Positions 1 to 8,814 of a stretch of DNA of 64,000 nt are shown in pieces. The stretch comes from Undaria pinnatifida (taxonomy: Eukaryota > Sar > Phaeophyceae > Laminariales > Alariaceae). Below the pieces are notes generated by a model. The model was given only the letters and a program-made list of their open reading frames with translations, ran no database searches and was not told the DNA's origin. Both the position numbers and the translations under genes were made by a program. Every line of letters begins with the position of its first letter. The first letter of the stretch is position 1. The DNA lies in assembly GCA_012845835.1 (NCBI GenBank), contig JABAKD010000023.1:9057840-9121839 (forward strand). The letters are read 5' to 3'.

Positions 1-7
1 ACCACGG

Positions 8-229
8 ACGCGTCCTACGATAGAGGTGAACCCCTTTTTTCGGCAGGCTCCCCTCTTTGGGAGCTTAACCCCTTTACAACTGGAAACCCGTTTTTGGGGA
101 CAAAATTACTTGGATTTAGTATAGAGAGGGGTTCGGGGGCTCTAAAGGGGTTAAGATCTCTCCCAAAAACTGATTTGAGAGAGAGAACAAACTGCTACAG
201 TTTTACGCCGGATGGAAAATACCATACCA
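8..229 (-). mobile_element. M1 MITE, truncated, carrying an M2 insertion
   Basis: The left end reads CGTCCTACGATAGAGGTG, the terminus shared by all M1 copies. The body continues after the M2 insertion with TCTCCCAAAAACTGATTTG and then CCGGATGGAAAAT..CCTAGG, which are the conserved internal blocks of M1 in reverse. It stops at CCTAGG, where the next M1 copy begins almost at once. No coding capacity is seen. M1 is a short inverted-repeat element. I cannot assign it to a superfamily because its target duplication is unclear. Confidence 0.7.
65..154 (-). mobile_element. M2 MITE, 90 bp, TTAA-flanked, inserted in M1
   Basis: The element is bounded by TTAA on both sides, with inverted ends CCCCTTTA and TAAAGGGG. 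Removing one TTAA and the element restores the M1 sequence GGGAGC-TTAA-GA(T/C)CTCTCCC, which is continuous in other M1 copies (for example near 9370 and 14130 in the opposite orientation). A TTAA duplication with short CCC-type termini is typical of the piggyBac superfamily, so this is probably a non-autonomous piggyBac-type MITE. It has no ORF. Confidence 0.8.
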
Positions 230-231
230 CC

Positions 232-572
232 TAGGGATCGACGCGTGCTACATACAATATAGGTGCACCACATTTTTTTTTCCGAAGTTCTTCCAACTTG
301 GGAGCTTGTAAGAGATCTTTCTCCGAAAAAAAAAAAGGAATGAAGAAAAAAGAGGAAAACGAAAAAAATGCTAGAGTACTAGTCTACAGCAGGATACAAA
401 ATCTCATGGCCTCGGTCAACACAGAACGAAAAGAATCATCATTAGACTATGCAAAACAAAAAAAATCACCTATATTTTCCCGACCATTTTGGGTTTTATT
501 ATAAGGAGCGACCCCGTCATTCAGAAGCCATCGGAAGAAAAATGCTACCTGTACACCGTAGCAAGCGTCCGA
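232..572 (-). mobile_element. M1 MITE, near full length
   Basis: It begins GACGCGTGCTAC and GGTGCACCAC and ends with CCGTAGCAAGCGTC. The internal blocks (gggagcttgtaagagatctt, ggccTCGG, cattttgggttttatta, cccgtcattcagaagcca) match the other M1 copies read backwards. It abuts the truncated copy at 8-229. Short ORFs across it arise from A-rich sequence and are not genes. Confidence 0.7.
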
Positions 573-574
573 AA

Positions 575-655
575 TACAACAACAACAACAACAGCAACAA
601 CAACAACTACTACTACTACAACTACAACAACAACAACAAAATGCACGGAAAAAAA
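575..655. repeat. AAC/ACT trinucleotide microsatellite
   Basis: Runs of AAC and ACT units follow the end of the M1 copy directly. The apparent poly-Asn, poly-Thr and poly-Cys ORFs here are the repeat read in different frames. Confidence 0.9.
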
Positions 656-684
656 TAACCTGTTGCCGACGGTTTCGGTTTAAG

Positions 685-770
685 GAGGCCTTGGCACCAT
701 TCAGAAGAAGCCGAGTTTCAGACAAAAGGGGGTATGGTACCTTGTTGCCTCCATCGTAGCACGCGTCCAC
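685..770 (-). mobile_element. M1 MITE, terminal fragment
   Basis: It contains CATTCAGAAGAAGCC, TTTCAGAC and the terminus CTCCATCGTAGCACGCGTC. Only the end of an M1 copy in reverse orientation is recognisable. Confidence 0.6.
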
Positions 771-1330
771 GGATGGAGGAGGAAAAGCGTCCGGAGGTGT
801 CGCGACGATGTCAAGAGACACACAAAGCTACCCCGGTGGCTGATGTAGGGGGTGTACCCAAGCCACTATGATAGAGCGAGCTCTTCCGCACACCCGCTGT
901 GGTGTATAGAGCTACTTTTTTCGGGAGGTCTCCATTGGATAGACTACTATTTATAGAACGATGTACACGCGCGGCAGAAACAAACGAAAGGTGACACCCT
1001 CCCGGGGGGTCGGTCGAGTTCTTCCGACGTTGTGATGAAAATGCTTCCGCAGGACGCTCTTTGTTGCGTGTACTTGACAGAGGAGATCAAGTAACAAGAA
1101 AATGTTCACGAAATAACAAGCTTCAAAAACAAATGACCCCCTCTCCCCCCCCGCCCCGCCCCGCCCCGCCTGTTTCGTTCTGTTTTGTTTTGTTTTCCGC
1201 CCAACACTAACAGTGGATGTTCGTACGAGTATTCCGCACGTCAGCGCGCCACCATTACCCCACGACACAGCCGTTACGTTCAAGAAGACAGCACCCGTCA
1301 TTGAACTGATCGATACTTCTCGACCCTCAA
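771..1330. other. Unassigned intergenic stretch
   Basis: I recognise no gene or element here. It holds a short pyrimidine/GC tract at about 1140-1200 with CCCGC and GTTTT iterations. ORFs on both strands are short and have no recognisable motif. Confidence 0.5.
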
Positions 1331-1384
1331 AGGAACAAGACCGTATAGTCTGGACACCACGGCTAGGGTCGGGATCAGGTTACG

Positions 1385-1470
1385 ATTGGTCGGGGGTCGG
1401 GTAACGGCTGGCCGCTAGGGTGCGGCTTACGGCTGGCGTAAGGGTACCCCGCTTACGGCTGGCGCTAGGG
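1385..1470. repeat. Minisatellite, three units of ACGGCTGGCGCTAGGGT type
   Basis: Three imperfect tandem units (about 25 bp) share TACGGCTGGC and AGGGT. They lie directly before a tRNA-like SINE fragment. Confidence 0.7.
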
Positions 1471-1477
1471 TTAACTT

Positions 1478-1600
1478 TTTAAGGCATTAGTCTAGTGGGG
1501 TATTAGCTTAGTTTGGGTAAGCTATGGGTTGACCTTTTGCAAGTGGTCAAACGGACTAATACCCCACTAATAACCTTGACATTACCCTCATGCTCCGATG
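1478..1600 (+). mobile_element. S3 SINE head, fragment
   Basis: The block GACCTTTTGCAAGTGGTCAA followed by ACGGACTAATACCCC is the same as in the S3 copies near 7632-8241. TGGTCAAACGG fits a polymerase III A box. No B box is found downstream, so this is a partial copy. The flanks form an inverted pair: ATTAGTCTAGTGGGGTATTA before it and GACTAATACCCCACTAAT within it. Confidence 0.55.
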
Positions 1601-1717
1601 GAGGTATCACTTTTGGGCCATTTTTTTTCTGGGTTTGACTGGACTCCTTCACCCAACCTGATCGACATAATAAGGCCATTCTTCTTCAGCACAATCTACT
1701 GCTTCTATGTATAACCT

Positions 1718-2060
1718 GAACACGGGGACGCGTTGTACAGCAGTAGTCTAGAGATGCACCACTTTTTTTTTTCTGAGGAGTTTCTTCAACTAGGCAGCTC
1801 AAGGTCTCTTTCCCACAAAAGAAAAAATGAAGAAAAAAGAGTAAAGAAATGCTCGGAGAATGTACAACAAACAGGAAGGAAAATCCAATGGCCTTGGTAC
1901 AGAATGAGAATCATCATGCGCGAAAAAAAACACCTTATATTTTCCCGACGATATTGGGTTCCTATCTTTTTCGAACGATTTTGGGTTATATCATAGGGAG
2001 CGCCCCGTCATTCAGGAGCCACTTCAGAAGGAGAGCGCTACCGTCCGGGCTCCCTTTCAT
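1718..2060 (-). mobile_element. M1 MITE
   Basis: The start GACGCGTTGTACAGCAGTAG and AGATGCACCAC is a diverged M1 terminus. The inner blocks (ggcctTGGTA, atattttcccgacgat, ccccgtcattcaggagcca) follow in M1 reverse order. The far terminus has decayed. The ORFs across it are shadows. Confidence 0.65.
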
Positions 2061-2164
2061 CGGATAGCACTTTCGGTTTGCTCAAAATGAATTGACTTTT
2101 TTCGTGCCAGGTATATGGAAGTGACGATTTCCAGTACAAAAGGCGTGCACGTTTACCGTGGCCT

Positions 2165-2220
2165 GGGTGGAGGGTTAGGTAGGGTTAGGTAGGGTTATAG
2201 GTCTGGTTAGGGTTAGCTAA
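2165..2220. repeat. TTAGGGT-like short array
   Basis: It contains GGGTTAGGTAGGGTTAGG and GGTTAGGGTTAG. This resembles a degenerate interstitial telomere-type tract, but it is short and impure. It falls in the presumed first intron of the GST gene. Confidence 0.4.
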
Positions 2221-2237
2221 TAACTGATACCCTTCAC

Positions 2238-2387
2238 CTGGTACACCGGGAGGGCCTTGAAGGAGGAGGCACCGAAGTCTTCGAACGACAGGATCCTGTC
2301 CTCGTAGTCCACGCCGGCCATGGCGAGGGCGATACGGGTGGCCTCGGCGCGGCCGGGGAGTCCGAAGTAGTTCAGTACGGCAGGCAT
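2238..2387 (-). CDS. Glutathione S-transferase, first coding exon (partial gene)
   Basis: The 50-residue exon starts at ATG (2387) with MPAVLNYFGLPGRAEATRIA and ends ..SSFKALPVYQ. It is the start of the thioredoxin-like N-terminal domain of a soluble GST. Residue Tyr7 is at the position of the catalytic tyrosine of tyrosine-type (sigma-like) GSTs, and GRAExxR is the family's conserved turn and helix start. The enzyme would conjugate glutathione to electrophiles in the cytosol; Tyr lowers the thiol pKa. Reading through gives VKGISY and a stop, but CAG|GTGAAG at 2238/2237 is a good donor, so I end the exon there. The next exon (the cis-Pro and SNAI glutathione-binding motifs) and the helical domain are not seen in the remaining 2.2 kb, which is partly filled by MITEs. 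The gene may continue beyond the edge or be broken. Codons are mostly C-ending, unlike the surroundings. The family call is firm; functionality is not. Confidence 0.8.
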
Positions 2388-2440
2388 CTTGGCAGTGGTG
2401 TAGGGGGTGGTGGTGGTGGCGGTATCTGTGGTGGAAGTGG
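2385..2440. repeat. GGT-rich microsatellite upstream of the GST start
   Basis: GTGGTG units lie just 5' of the GST start codon (minus strand), in the presumed leader. A similar but longer tract precedes the decayed copy at 2748-2891. Confidence 0.7.
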
Positions 2441-2747
2441 ATCAAAAACAGTGAGGAAAAGCGCGAAGAAGGTCAACACGAGCGGTAGAGCAAATGAGAG
2501 GAAGAGGAACGGCTCAGATTGGGGTTAGAGATAAAGCTCGCGTTGTCTGCCGAAAATATTGAGGTAAGGGCTAAGAGGCAGCGGCGGGGGTCCACAATTG
2601 TTCGAGTTCGAATGTCGTCTTGGCAGTGATGACGGTTATAGTGGGTCCTAGATGAGAGGCATGCGAGGGTTAACGCTCCGAGTGGGTTCGGGTTGGGATT
2701 AGGGTCAGGGTTGCGGTTCGTGCTAACGTTACGGGGTCTGGAAATGA

Positions 2748-2891
2748 TCAAGCTGGGGGAGAGATGGGGTGGGGGAATAGAGGGGAAAATCGGCGCTTGG
2801 CTTCGAAAAAGTTGGTGTAAGCGGGGGGGGGAGGGGGGAAGGGAGATAATATGCCGTCAGGAAGCTCGAAGTAGGTCAATACGACACGCAT
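2748..2891 (-). pseudogene. Decayed duplicate of the GST first exon
   Basis: From an ATG at 2891 the minus strand reads MRVVLTYFELPDG, aligning with MPAVLNYFGLPGR of the GST exon at 2238-2387. The similarity then ends in a pyrimidine-rich tract without the GRAE continuation. As with the intact exon, a long GGT/ACC microsatellite lies immediately upstream. This suggests a tandem duplication of the gene start followed by decay. Confidence 0.5.
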
Positions 2892-2960
2892 TTCGGTGGT
2901 GGTGGTGGTATGGGTGGTGGTGGCGGTGGTGGTGGTGGTATTGGCGGTGGTAGTTGATGT
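2892..2960. repeat. GGT microsatellite
   Basis: It is nearly pure GGT/GGC, about 65 bp, directly upstream of the decayed GST start on the minus strand. Confidence 0.9.
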
Positions 2961-3185
2961 GGTGATGGCTTGATCGGAGATATGTGCCCTGGGGCGGCGG
3001 GCGTTCACCCACGTACGACGCAGACGAGAAACGAGTCGACCGAAGGTTGGGGTGTGGTGGTGGCCTGATCGATAAATCTCGAGCGTTGTGCGGCAGCAAA
3101 TAAGGGTCGTTCTTGACTATTGCAATAAATCCATTTTTCGTCCAACCAAGAATCTGAACCGCTCCTGCTACTTACTGTTCCCGAG

Positions 3186-3225
3186 AGCAGCAGCAGCAGC
3201 AGCAGCTAGCTACAGGAGCAGCAAT

Positions 3226-3257
<32 letters not shown>

Positions 3258-3297
3258 GCTGCAGGAGCAGCAATACCCGCAGCAACAACAGCAGCCG
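3186..3297. repeat. CAG microsatellite
   Basis: CAG runs are interrupted by AATAGCAAC and GGAGCAGCAATA. The poly-Ala, poly-Ser, poly-Gln and poly-Leu readings in different frames are consequences of the repeat. Confidence 0.9.
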
Positions 3298-3374
3298 TTG
3301 GTGAATATCATTGGTACTGTATGTGGTACGCAGACAGCACACATATTTTATTCTTATTTTCAATTTTATTTTTA

Positions 3375-3482
3375 TTTTTGTTTTTTGGAATCCTCCGGCG
3401 GATGTTTAAAAACAAAGCTTAAGCTCACCACACTTGCACGTATTTTCATACGCGTCGTGTGTCGATTCAACATGATTTTATC
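3375..3482 (-). mobile_element. N1 retroposon, 3' fragment
   Basis: Read on the minus strand it has ACGCGTATGAAAATACGTGC, GTGGTGAGCTTAAGCTTTG and the end CATCCGCCGGAGGATT, then an A-rich tract. This is the 3' end of the N1 family found intact at 57500-57715. Confidence 0.75.
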
Positions 3483-4078
3483 AAAAATATGTTGAGGACG
3501 TACGCAGGCAGCACACATGTTTTCGCCGCAGGGTGAACAAAAATTCCGCCGGGTGGGCAAAAGACACCACGGACTAACAGACAGGAGGATATACGTACAT
3601 TTTTCCACACCAAACACGACCCACTGGCTGCAGTGACTGAGCTGCTGGGCACCGGAAGATTCTCGGGAACTGCTGCTGCTTAAATACGAGTACAAGCACG
3701 AGTATCACGCCAGTACACACGAGTACCAGGAGTGCGAGTACGAGTTCGAGTGCCAGTGCCAGTACGCCAAAAGGTAAACGTATGGCACGAGCACAGCAGA
3801 ATACCAGCAACAGCAGTCAGTAGACTGGACTATAGCATCAGTTTCTACGAGAGTGTCAAACTGGACCTGGCTGAACTCTTCACCCGAGCTTCACCAGGTA
3901 CTTTCTTAGCATTTTTTTTTTTTTGTATCTGTACGTAAATGTTCGCTGCAGTCATCTAAGATGAAGACATACCGAAGAAATTCATAACGTGAGATGAACA
4001 GTAGTAGACCGCACAGCAGCAAACACGCCTAAATACCAACATCGACGCTGGCGAACCCTGCCGTATCGGAGGCCCCAC
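3483..4078. other. Unassigned stretch with a short TACGAG-type repeat
   Basis: No gene is recognised. At 3680-3760 the sequence iterates ACGAGTAC and AGTGCGAGTACGAG, producing hydrophobic V/L-rich shadow ORFs on the minus strand. Confidence 0.5.
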
Positions 4079-4520
4079 GTGTCTCATATCTGGCTCGAGC
4101 TACGCATGCGACATGGCACATGCCACAGCTGCAGCAGCACGCCTCAATTAAAACGAGGTGCCCGCAAGCTGAGTCGAAGACGCTCCAGACGTATCATATC
4201 ATTCGTACGACGAACTACCAAGACCAAACACTCAGATGACATGCAGGGACAGGCTGCACACAGCAAGCAGTAGCCATCCGCAGAAATGGCTACGGGGCTA
4301 TGAAGAGCGACGCTTGCGGTCCACCCCTTAAAGTCGGCTCCGCTCTGAAAACCGTAGGTGTCTCTCTGGCTCGAGCAACTATGCATGCTGCATCCCATGC
4401 CACAGCTACACACGCGCCCGCACCAACATGCCCATGCAATCAATGACCGTCCGCGTAATGCCGTACGTACTCGAAGTCTAACCTCATTGATAACGTACAC
4501 GCATCTATCTCCATGTCCTG
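4079..4520. repeat. Diverged tandem duplication, offset about 280 bp
   Basis: The blocks TGGCTCGAGCTACGCATGCG and CATGCCACAGCTGCAGCA (from 4090) recur as TGGCTCGAGCAACTATGCAT and CATGCCACAGCTACACACGC (from 4367). No coding assignment is possible. Confidence 0.55.
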
Positions 4521-4849
4521 TCGACCCGGTATGACACGACGATAGCACCAACGAGGGCCACCCGCCCTGTATCCTTCGCGACAACACATACATGCACAAC
4601 CGTACCCCACACCCGTATCATCAATCACGAGCACACGGATAACCCCCCCGCGTAGCACTCGCGATCGAAGCGAAAAACACGTGTGAAGATGAGAGAGGTC
4701 GAACGAAATCCTAGATCCTTGTTTGTCATCTAAAGGCGCATAAATCGGAAAATACAGGATATACCAAAAGACATCGCGGAGTAGCTAACGCCTGACGCTC
4801 ACCGGTGGTGTCTCGGTAGGAGGTTGGAGCGTTTATGTGCTTGGTGGGT

Positions 4850-4905
4850 ACTGGTAGTGGTGGTGGTGGTGGCGGTGGTGGTGGTGGTAGAGGTGGTGGT
4901 TTGTG
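4850..4905. repeat. GGT microsatellite
   Basis: GGT/GGC units, about 55 bp. The Val-, Gly- or Pro-rich ORFs over it are repeat readings. Confidence 0.9.
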
Positions 4906-5089
4906 AGCTAGTGTGCATCGACACATTGTTATATTATCGCATGGTGGTCGAAACGGGACTGTCAGCTTTTCTACTTTTTCGCCCCGGGAACTGCCCGGAA
5001 AACACCCCGACCCAAATTGCCGATTATCCCGATCCCCGTTTTTCAAGTAATAGTAAAAGCGGTACGTAGACTAGACTAGACTAGACTAC

Positions 5090-5718
5090 TTGTATTGTAC
5101 TGATTTTTTTATTTCACATCCCGGCGTTAAAGAAGGACTCGAATGCCCCGCTGACGATTATCGCTGGCTGTTTTGACCGTTTGCTCATCATGGCAGATCT
5201 AGAAGCTAGGCCGACACATTGATGCTGTACCAGGTACAGCAGCATGTCATCATGTTCCTGTACACATGTTCCTGTACATGTGCAAAGATGGCCTGAGTAA
5301 TAGGTCCAAACGGTCAATACTAGAACCGCAGCGAGAGGGGCTGCGGCCGATGTATGGCACACACCACACGCACGAGAACCGCCGAAGGTCTCGTGCTGCG
5401 CCGTATACCCAGATACTTCACCACTCCTTGGACTGCAGGCACTTGTATGCATGTGGACGGAGTCCACCCCACCGATAGATACCATACACCAGAGGACCAG
5501 TGCTATGCCCTCATCCCTGGATTTCTCCGGGCGCATGGGGATGCACGAAAAAACACGATGTGTACCACGTACACCCCACAACAAGCAAAACTACTGCTTA
5601 TACAAGTACAAGGTTTCTGCGCTGACGCTAAACGTTGGAAGGGTTGGTCGAAGCGATTTTGATTTAGTCTATGGTCGTAATGTTAGCACCAAAATTAATG
5701 CCCTGATTTATTATAAAA
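5090..5718. other. Unassigned stretch
   Basis: A 156-codon open frame on the minus strand (5114-5584) is the only notable feature. It shows no motif, no low-complexity region and no recognised family, and overlaps plus-strand frames of similar length. I treat it as probably non-coding. Confidence 0.4.
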
Positions 5719-5835
5719 AATGAAAATAAACACTCCAGCTGTGAGATCGAAGATTTCGTCGAAAATCATATTTGCAAGCTGTGTGTGATACTCCGATCGC
5801 GCGTATTACGAGTTGTGTGTCCTCATTAAGGATTT
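5719..5835 (-). repeat. F1 fold-back family, solo arm
   Basis: It carries the conserved core ACTCCAGCTGTGAGATCGAA, ..TTTGCAAGCTGTGTGTGATA, CTCCGATCGCGCG and TGTGTCCTCATTAAGGAT. This is the outer half of an F1 arm in reverse orientation. Confidence 0.85.
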
Positions 5836-5949
5836 ATATACCTACTTCGAAGTGCGTACGTACGTGTCGTAGGGCTAATGGCTGACGCCGGAATTCGAAA
5901 CCAAAACACAATGCGGCGTCAACAACACCTATTCTACAGCAGCGTGTTT

Positions 5950-6365
5950 TCCAAGGTTTTGAGTTCAGATTCTGTCCGTGGGGTGCGTACAGAGCCGTAC
6001 GCGGGTAAAATACCCGTGTACCCAACACTTCTGTGTGGGTTCTGTAGAGAATCATACCCGCACTCGAAACTATGAGTAATGTACAAATTCCATAACCTTT
6101 GTACGCGGAACGTCTGTGCAGTCTCGTAAAAAAGCATTCCCGCAGCCGGGGTACGGATGCAACATCTTAATATACAAACCGGTGGCCGAAATTTGTGCGG
6201 CACCCGTTCTGTACGGCACATCCTTAAAATACCCGAAACTTTGTGAGTTCTGTCGGAAAAAAATTACCCGTACTCGAAACCTCTTTGAGTCCAGTATTAG
6301 CCCCCGGCATGGCAGTACCCGGGGTGCGAGAATTCCTTCTGGGTAGAAATACCCCAGGTAAACTG
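5950..6365. repeat. Degenerate ~50-60 bp minisatellite (type R8)
   Basis: Units share TACCC(G)..ACTCGAAAC, TGTGAGTTCTGTCGGAAA and ATACCCG. The same unit forms a clearer tandem array at 8815-9160. Overlapping short ORFs on both strands are shadows. Confidence 0.6.
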
Positions 6366-6544
6366 ACAGGTACAGGTTTTATCCGGGAGGGGGGGTGCCG
6401 AGTATGTTCTACGATTTGACGTCACATCAAACGTCACACACAAACAAAACCCAGAACACAAAAACAACCACACGCCCCTGTGTTAAATTAATAGGTGAGG
6501 ACACAGAGTGCCCCCTGCAGGTCTGCCAATTGGGTAGGTCCTCG

Positions 6545-6755
6545 GAGAGTACTCACTTTCGTTCCTTCGTAGAGATGTAGCTTTATTCGTTTCCACCAGA
6601 GCCCGGGATAGCTTCTGAGATCGGAGGCGCGTGCCTCCGATCTAATTCCTAACTTCCCCGAATATAAACCGCCAACCTAATCATACGAAACCCATCCAAA
6701 TGATCTCAAATTCGGATACCTACAGGCCTTTCGAGGCCGTATCTTAACACTAGCC
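6545..6755 (+). repeat. D2 dispersed repeat with central palindrome, copy 1
   Basis: About 210 bp is shared with 21219-21425, including TACTCACTTTCGTTCCTTCG, CCACCAGAGCCC and ACGAAACCCATCCAAATGAT. It contains a 26-bp palindrome (6618-6643; half site AGATCGGAGGCGC) with one mismatched pair. Confidence 0.85.
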
Positions 6756-6762
6756 CACCCTG

Positions 6763-7263
6763 ATGAGTCGCATATGCAGAAATATGGGAGATTCGGGGAA
6801 ACTCCGGTTCAACGAACTAGACCATGAGTCGAAGATGCGGCTCCTCAAACCCCACTCCCACACCTCTAACCGTCTGGCTATGGAGCCAGGAACACGCGAC
6901 CTGCCCTCATCGGGCACAGAACTACTGTACGTAAAAACAAACATGGAGAAACACAACGGTACAGTCCGTGGGGCAGTGGTGAACATGGATGACGCTTGCC
7001 CTCTCGGAATGGATCGCCGCAGCAGACGCATCTATCTACAGGCCCTCAGAATGGATCGCCATCAATCAGGCACACACCGCCTGGCCCGAGTGGCAGCAGT
7101 CTACCTGATTATCGACAGCGACAAAAACTCGCCCGTAATCAAGTCGACGACTATCTACGACTCGAAAGGGAGAGTGGCTGATCCGCCGGGGGGCACCGTC
7201 AAGGCCGTCTACCGGAGCGAGAGCGTCCGCGAGCGGTCGTTCATGTACTCGCTGAGACTCTAA
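6763..7263 (+). CDS. Hypothetical ORF, 166 codons
   Basis: This is one of the few long open frames that is neither low-complexity nor inside a recognised repeat. The protein is polar and basic, with a mid region ..ACPLGMDRRSRRIYLQ and a C-terminal part containing AVYLIIDSDKNSP and RSFMYSLRL. I recognise no domain, signal peptide or membrane segment. The start ATG at 6763 is the first in frame, but an upstream exon cannot be excluded. It follows the D2 repeat directly; the second D2 copy (21219-21425) is not followed by a similar ORF, so it is probably not part of D2. It could be an exon, a transposon fragment or chance. Confidence 0.3.
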   Translation: MSRICRNMGDSGKLRFNELDHESKMRLLKPHSHTSNRLAMEPGTRDLPSSGTELLYVKTNMEKHNGTVRGAVVNMDDACPLGMDRRSRRIYLQALRMDRHQSGTHRLARVAAVYLIIDSDKNSPVIKSTTIYDSKGRVADPPGGTVKAVYRSESVRERSFMYSLRL

Positions 7264-7439
7264 GTCGTCCCGGGCCGGAGCTGAGATAAGGGGGGTTGCC
7301 CCCATTTGCACTACTACACCGGCTTTTCACCACTACTACTAGCACGAGTGACACTGTACCTCGCGAACGAAACTAATAGTAATGTAGAAGATTTTTTTGT
7401 CGCCGTAGCTTACAGGTGGGAGAGGGAGCGGGGTGGCGG

Positions 7440-7475
7440 TAGGGGTAGGGGTTGGGGATTAACCGCGTGTTGCGG
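7440..7475. repeat. GGGGTA/TAGGGG short tract
   Basis: GGTAGGGGTAGGGGTTGGGG is a short G-rich tract with quadruplex potential. Confidence 0.5.
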
Positions 7476-7538
7476 GTTAACACAGAAAATTAGGAGAGCA
7501 CGAAATCTCAGGGTCGTGAACGGGACATGTTCATAGGG

Positions 7539-7612
7539 GGGGGTCACTCGCGCGAGTGACGCGAAGTCACTTCAAAAATAGGCCCCACAAGAGACCCCCG
7601 GCCCCACAGTAG
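7539..7612. mobile_element. M3 MITE, fragment
   Basis: It shares CACTCGCGCGAGTGAC and the end GTAGCCTTGGTC with the complete M3 copy at 18544-18804. The middle is deleted. Confidence 0.5.
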
Positions 7613-7631
7613 CCTTGGTCCCGTGTTAATG

Positions 7632-7745
7632 ACTTACTGGTGCATTCATCCGTTTGACCACTTGCGAAACGTTAACCAATAGCTTACCCAAGCTAATCCT
7701 TACAACACTCTCCGCCCCTTAAACGGCGGGATACCAGGTTGGCCG
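7632..7745 (-). mobile_element. S3 SINE, diverged fragment
   Basis: On the minus strand GTTTCGCAAGTGGTCAAACG with A-box TGGTCAAACGG and GGTTAAC upstream matches the S3 head. The B box is missing. Confidence 0.55.
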
Positions 7746-7776
7746 GATATGTGGGCGGACCTGTCAATATCCAAGC

Positions 7777-8009
7777 GGTTTCAATTCCTGGGGATACCGG
7801 GGAGAATATTTTTCAAGTTCGACATGGGGAACAAAGTCTGAAAAAGTTTATCCTTGTGGAGGGTGGGATTTGAACCCACGACCCAAAAAAAACATGATAT
7901 GTCGACGACGCCATTTGTTAAGGGATTATTGGGGTATTAGTCTCATCCGTTTGGCCACTTGCAAAAGGTTAACCAATAGCTTACCCAAATTAAGCCTGTT
8001 ATGGGAATC
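7777..8009 (-). mobile_element. S3 SINE, tRNA-derived, first tandem copy
   Basis: On the minus strand the A box TGGCCAAACGG and the B box GGTTCAAATCC (within GGGTCGTGGGTTCAAATCCC) both match the polymerase III consensus. They are about 75 bp apart, as in Leu/Ser-type tRNAs with a long variable arm or an insertion. The acceptor ends do not pair and the anticodon arm is replaced by unrelated sequence, so it is not a tRNA gene. A non-tRNA body follows (CTTTTTCAGACTTTGTTCCC and TTCCCCGGTATCCCCAGGAA). Confidence 0.8.
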
Positions 8010-8241
8010 GGTTTCAATTCCTGGGGATACCGGGGAGAATATTTTTCAAGTTCGACATGGGGAACAAAGTCTGAAAAAGTTTATCCTTGTGGACGGTGGG
8101 ATTTGAACCCACGACCCAAAAAAAACATGGTATGTCGACGACGCCATTTGTTAAGGGATTATTGGGGTATTAGTCTCATCCGTTTGGCCACTTGCAAAAG
8201 GTTAACCAATAGCTTACCCAAATTAAGCCTGTTATGGGAAT
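8010..8241 (-). mobile_element. S3 SINE, second tandem copy
   Basis: This is an almost exact repetition of 7777-8009 at an offset of 233 bp; I find about two differences (for example GAGGGTGGG versus GACGGTGGG near the B box). The near identity suggests a recent tandem duplication and not two insertions. Confidence 0.85.
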
Positions 8242-8814
8242 GTTAGCACATAGCCAGTATGAGTCAATGTTCAGTAGCACTGCACTTGTACGTCGTAGAT
8301 AATCGTAGATAGATATCTGTTATGTGTCGGTAGGTATGTAACGTGCGTATGAATATGCGGAGGAATCTCTGTTGCCTTGACGAGTAGCTCACTCTCGTGT
8401 GGATCCTTCCGGGTTGTCTAGCATCGTAGCCATCCTGGTAATCTCCAGTAGTACCAAGCCAATTTCTGGACTCCTGCATAGTCTGCGGCTTATCTGTGTG
8501 TGTTGGCCACATAAGCGCCAGTGTTTACAACATCTTTACATCTTCTCCTCAACACGGAAGCACTCGAGCCTTCCAGGCTATCCACTGCACAGCAGTGTCA
8601 CCAACCCGACTAGCGTCGGGGACACAGCCTCTCTGCCACCGTGCTGGGGTATACCACAATATCCATAATAGAGCCTCATAACACCCGCCAGACAGGAACG
8701 ACGAGCGACACAAGCACTACTACTCGCTAGCCAACAGACCCTGCCGCTAAAAGAAATGCGGTCGTTCCACGCAAAGGAGGCGACCGCAGCAGTTCCACAC
8801 CGCCCGTACCCGAA
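8242..8814. other. Unassigned stretch
   Basis: No gene or element is recognised. Overlapping short ORFs exist on both strands without motifs. Confidence 0.5.

Noticed and set aside
2165-2220. Interstitial telomere tract (TTAGGG-like)
   Set aside because: Only a few impure units; not enough to claim a telomeric origin.
5114-5584. 156-codon minus-strand ORF
   Set aside because: No recognisable domain and similar-length frames on the other strand. Within chance expectation for a 64-kb window.
7850-8180. Possible tRNA-Leu or tRNA-Ser genes (A and B boxes on the minus strand)
   Set aside because: The acceptor stem does not pair and the anticodon arm is replaced. The sequences are SINE heads.
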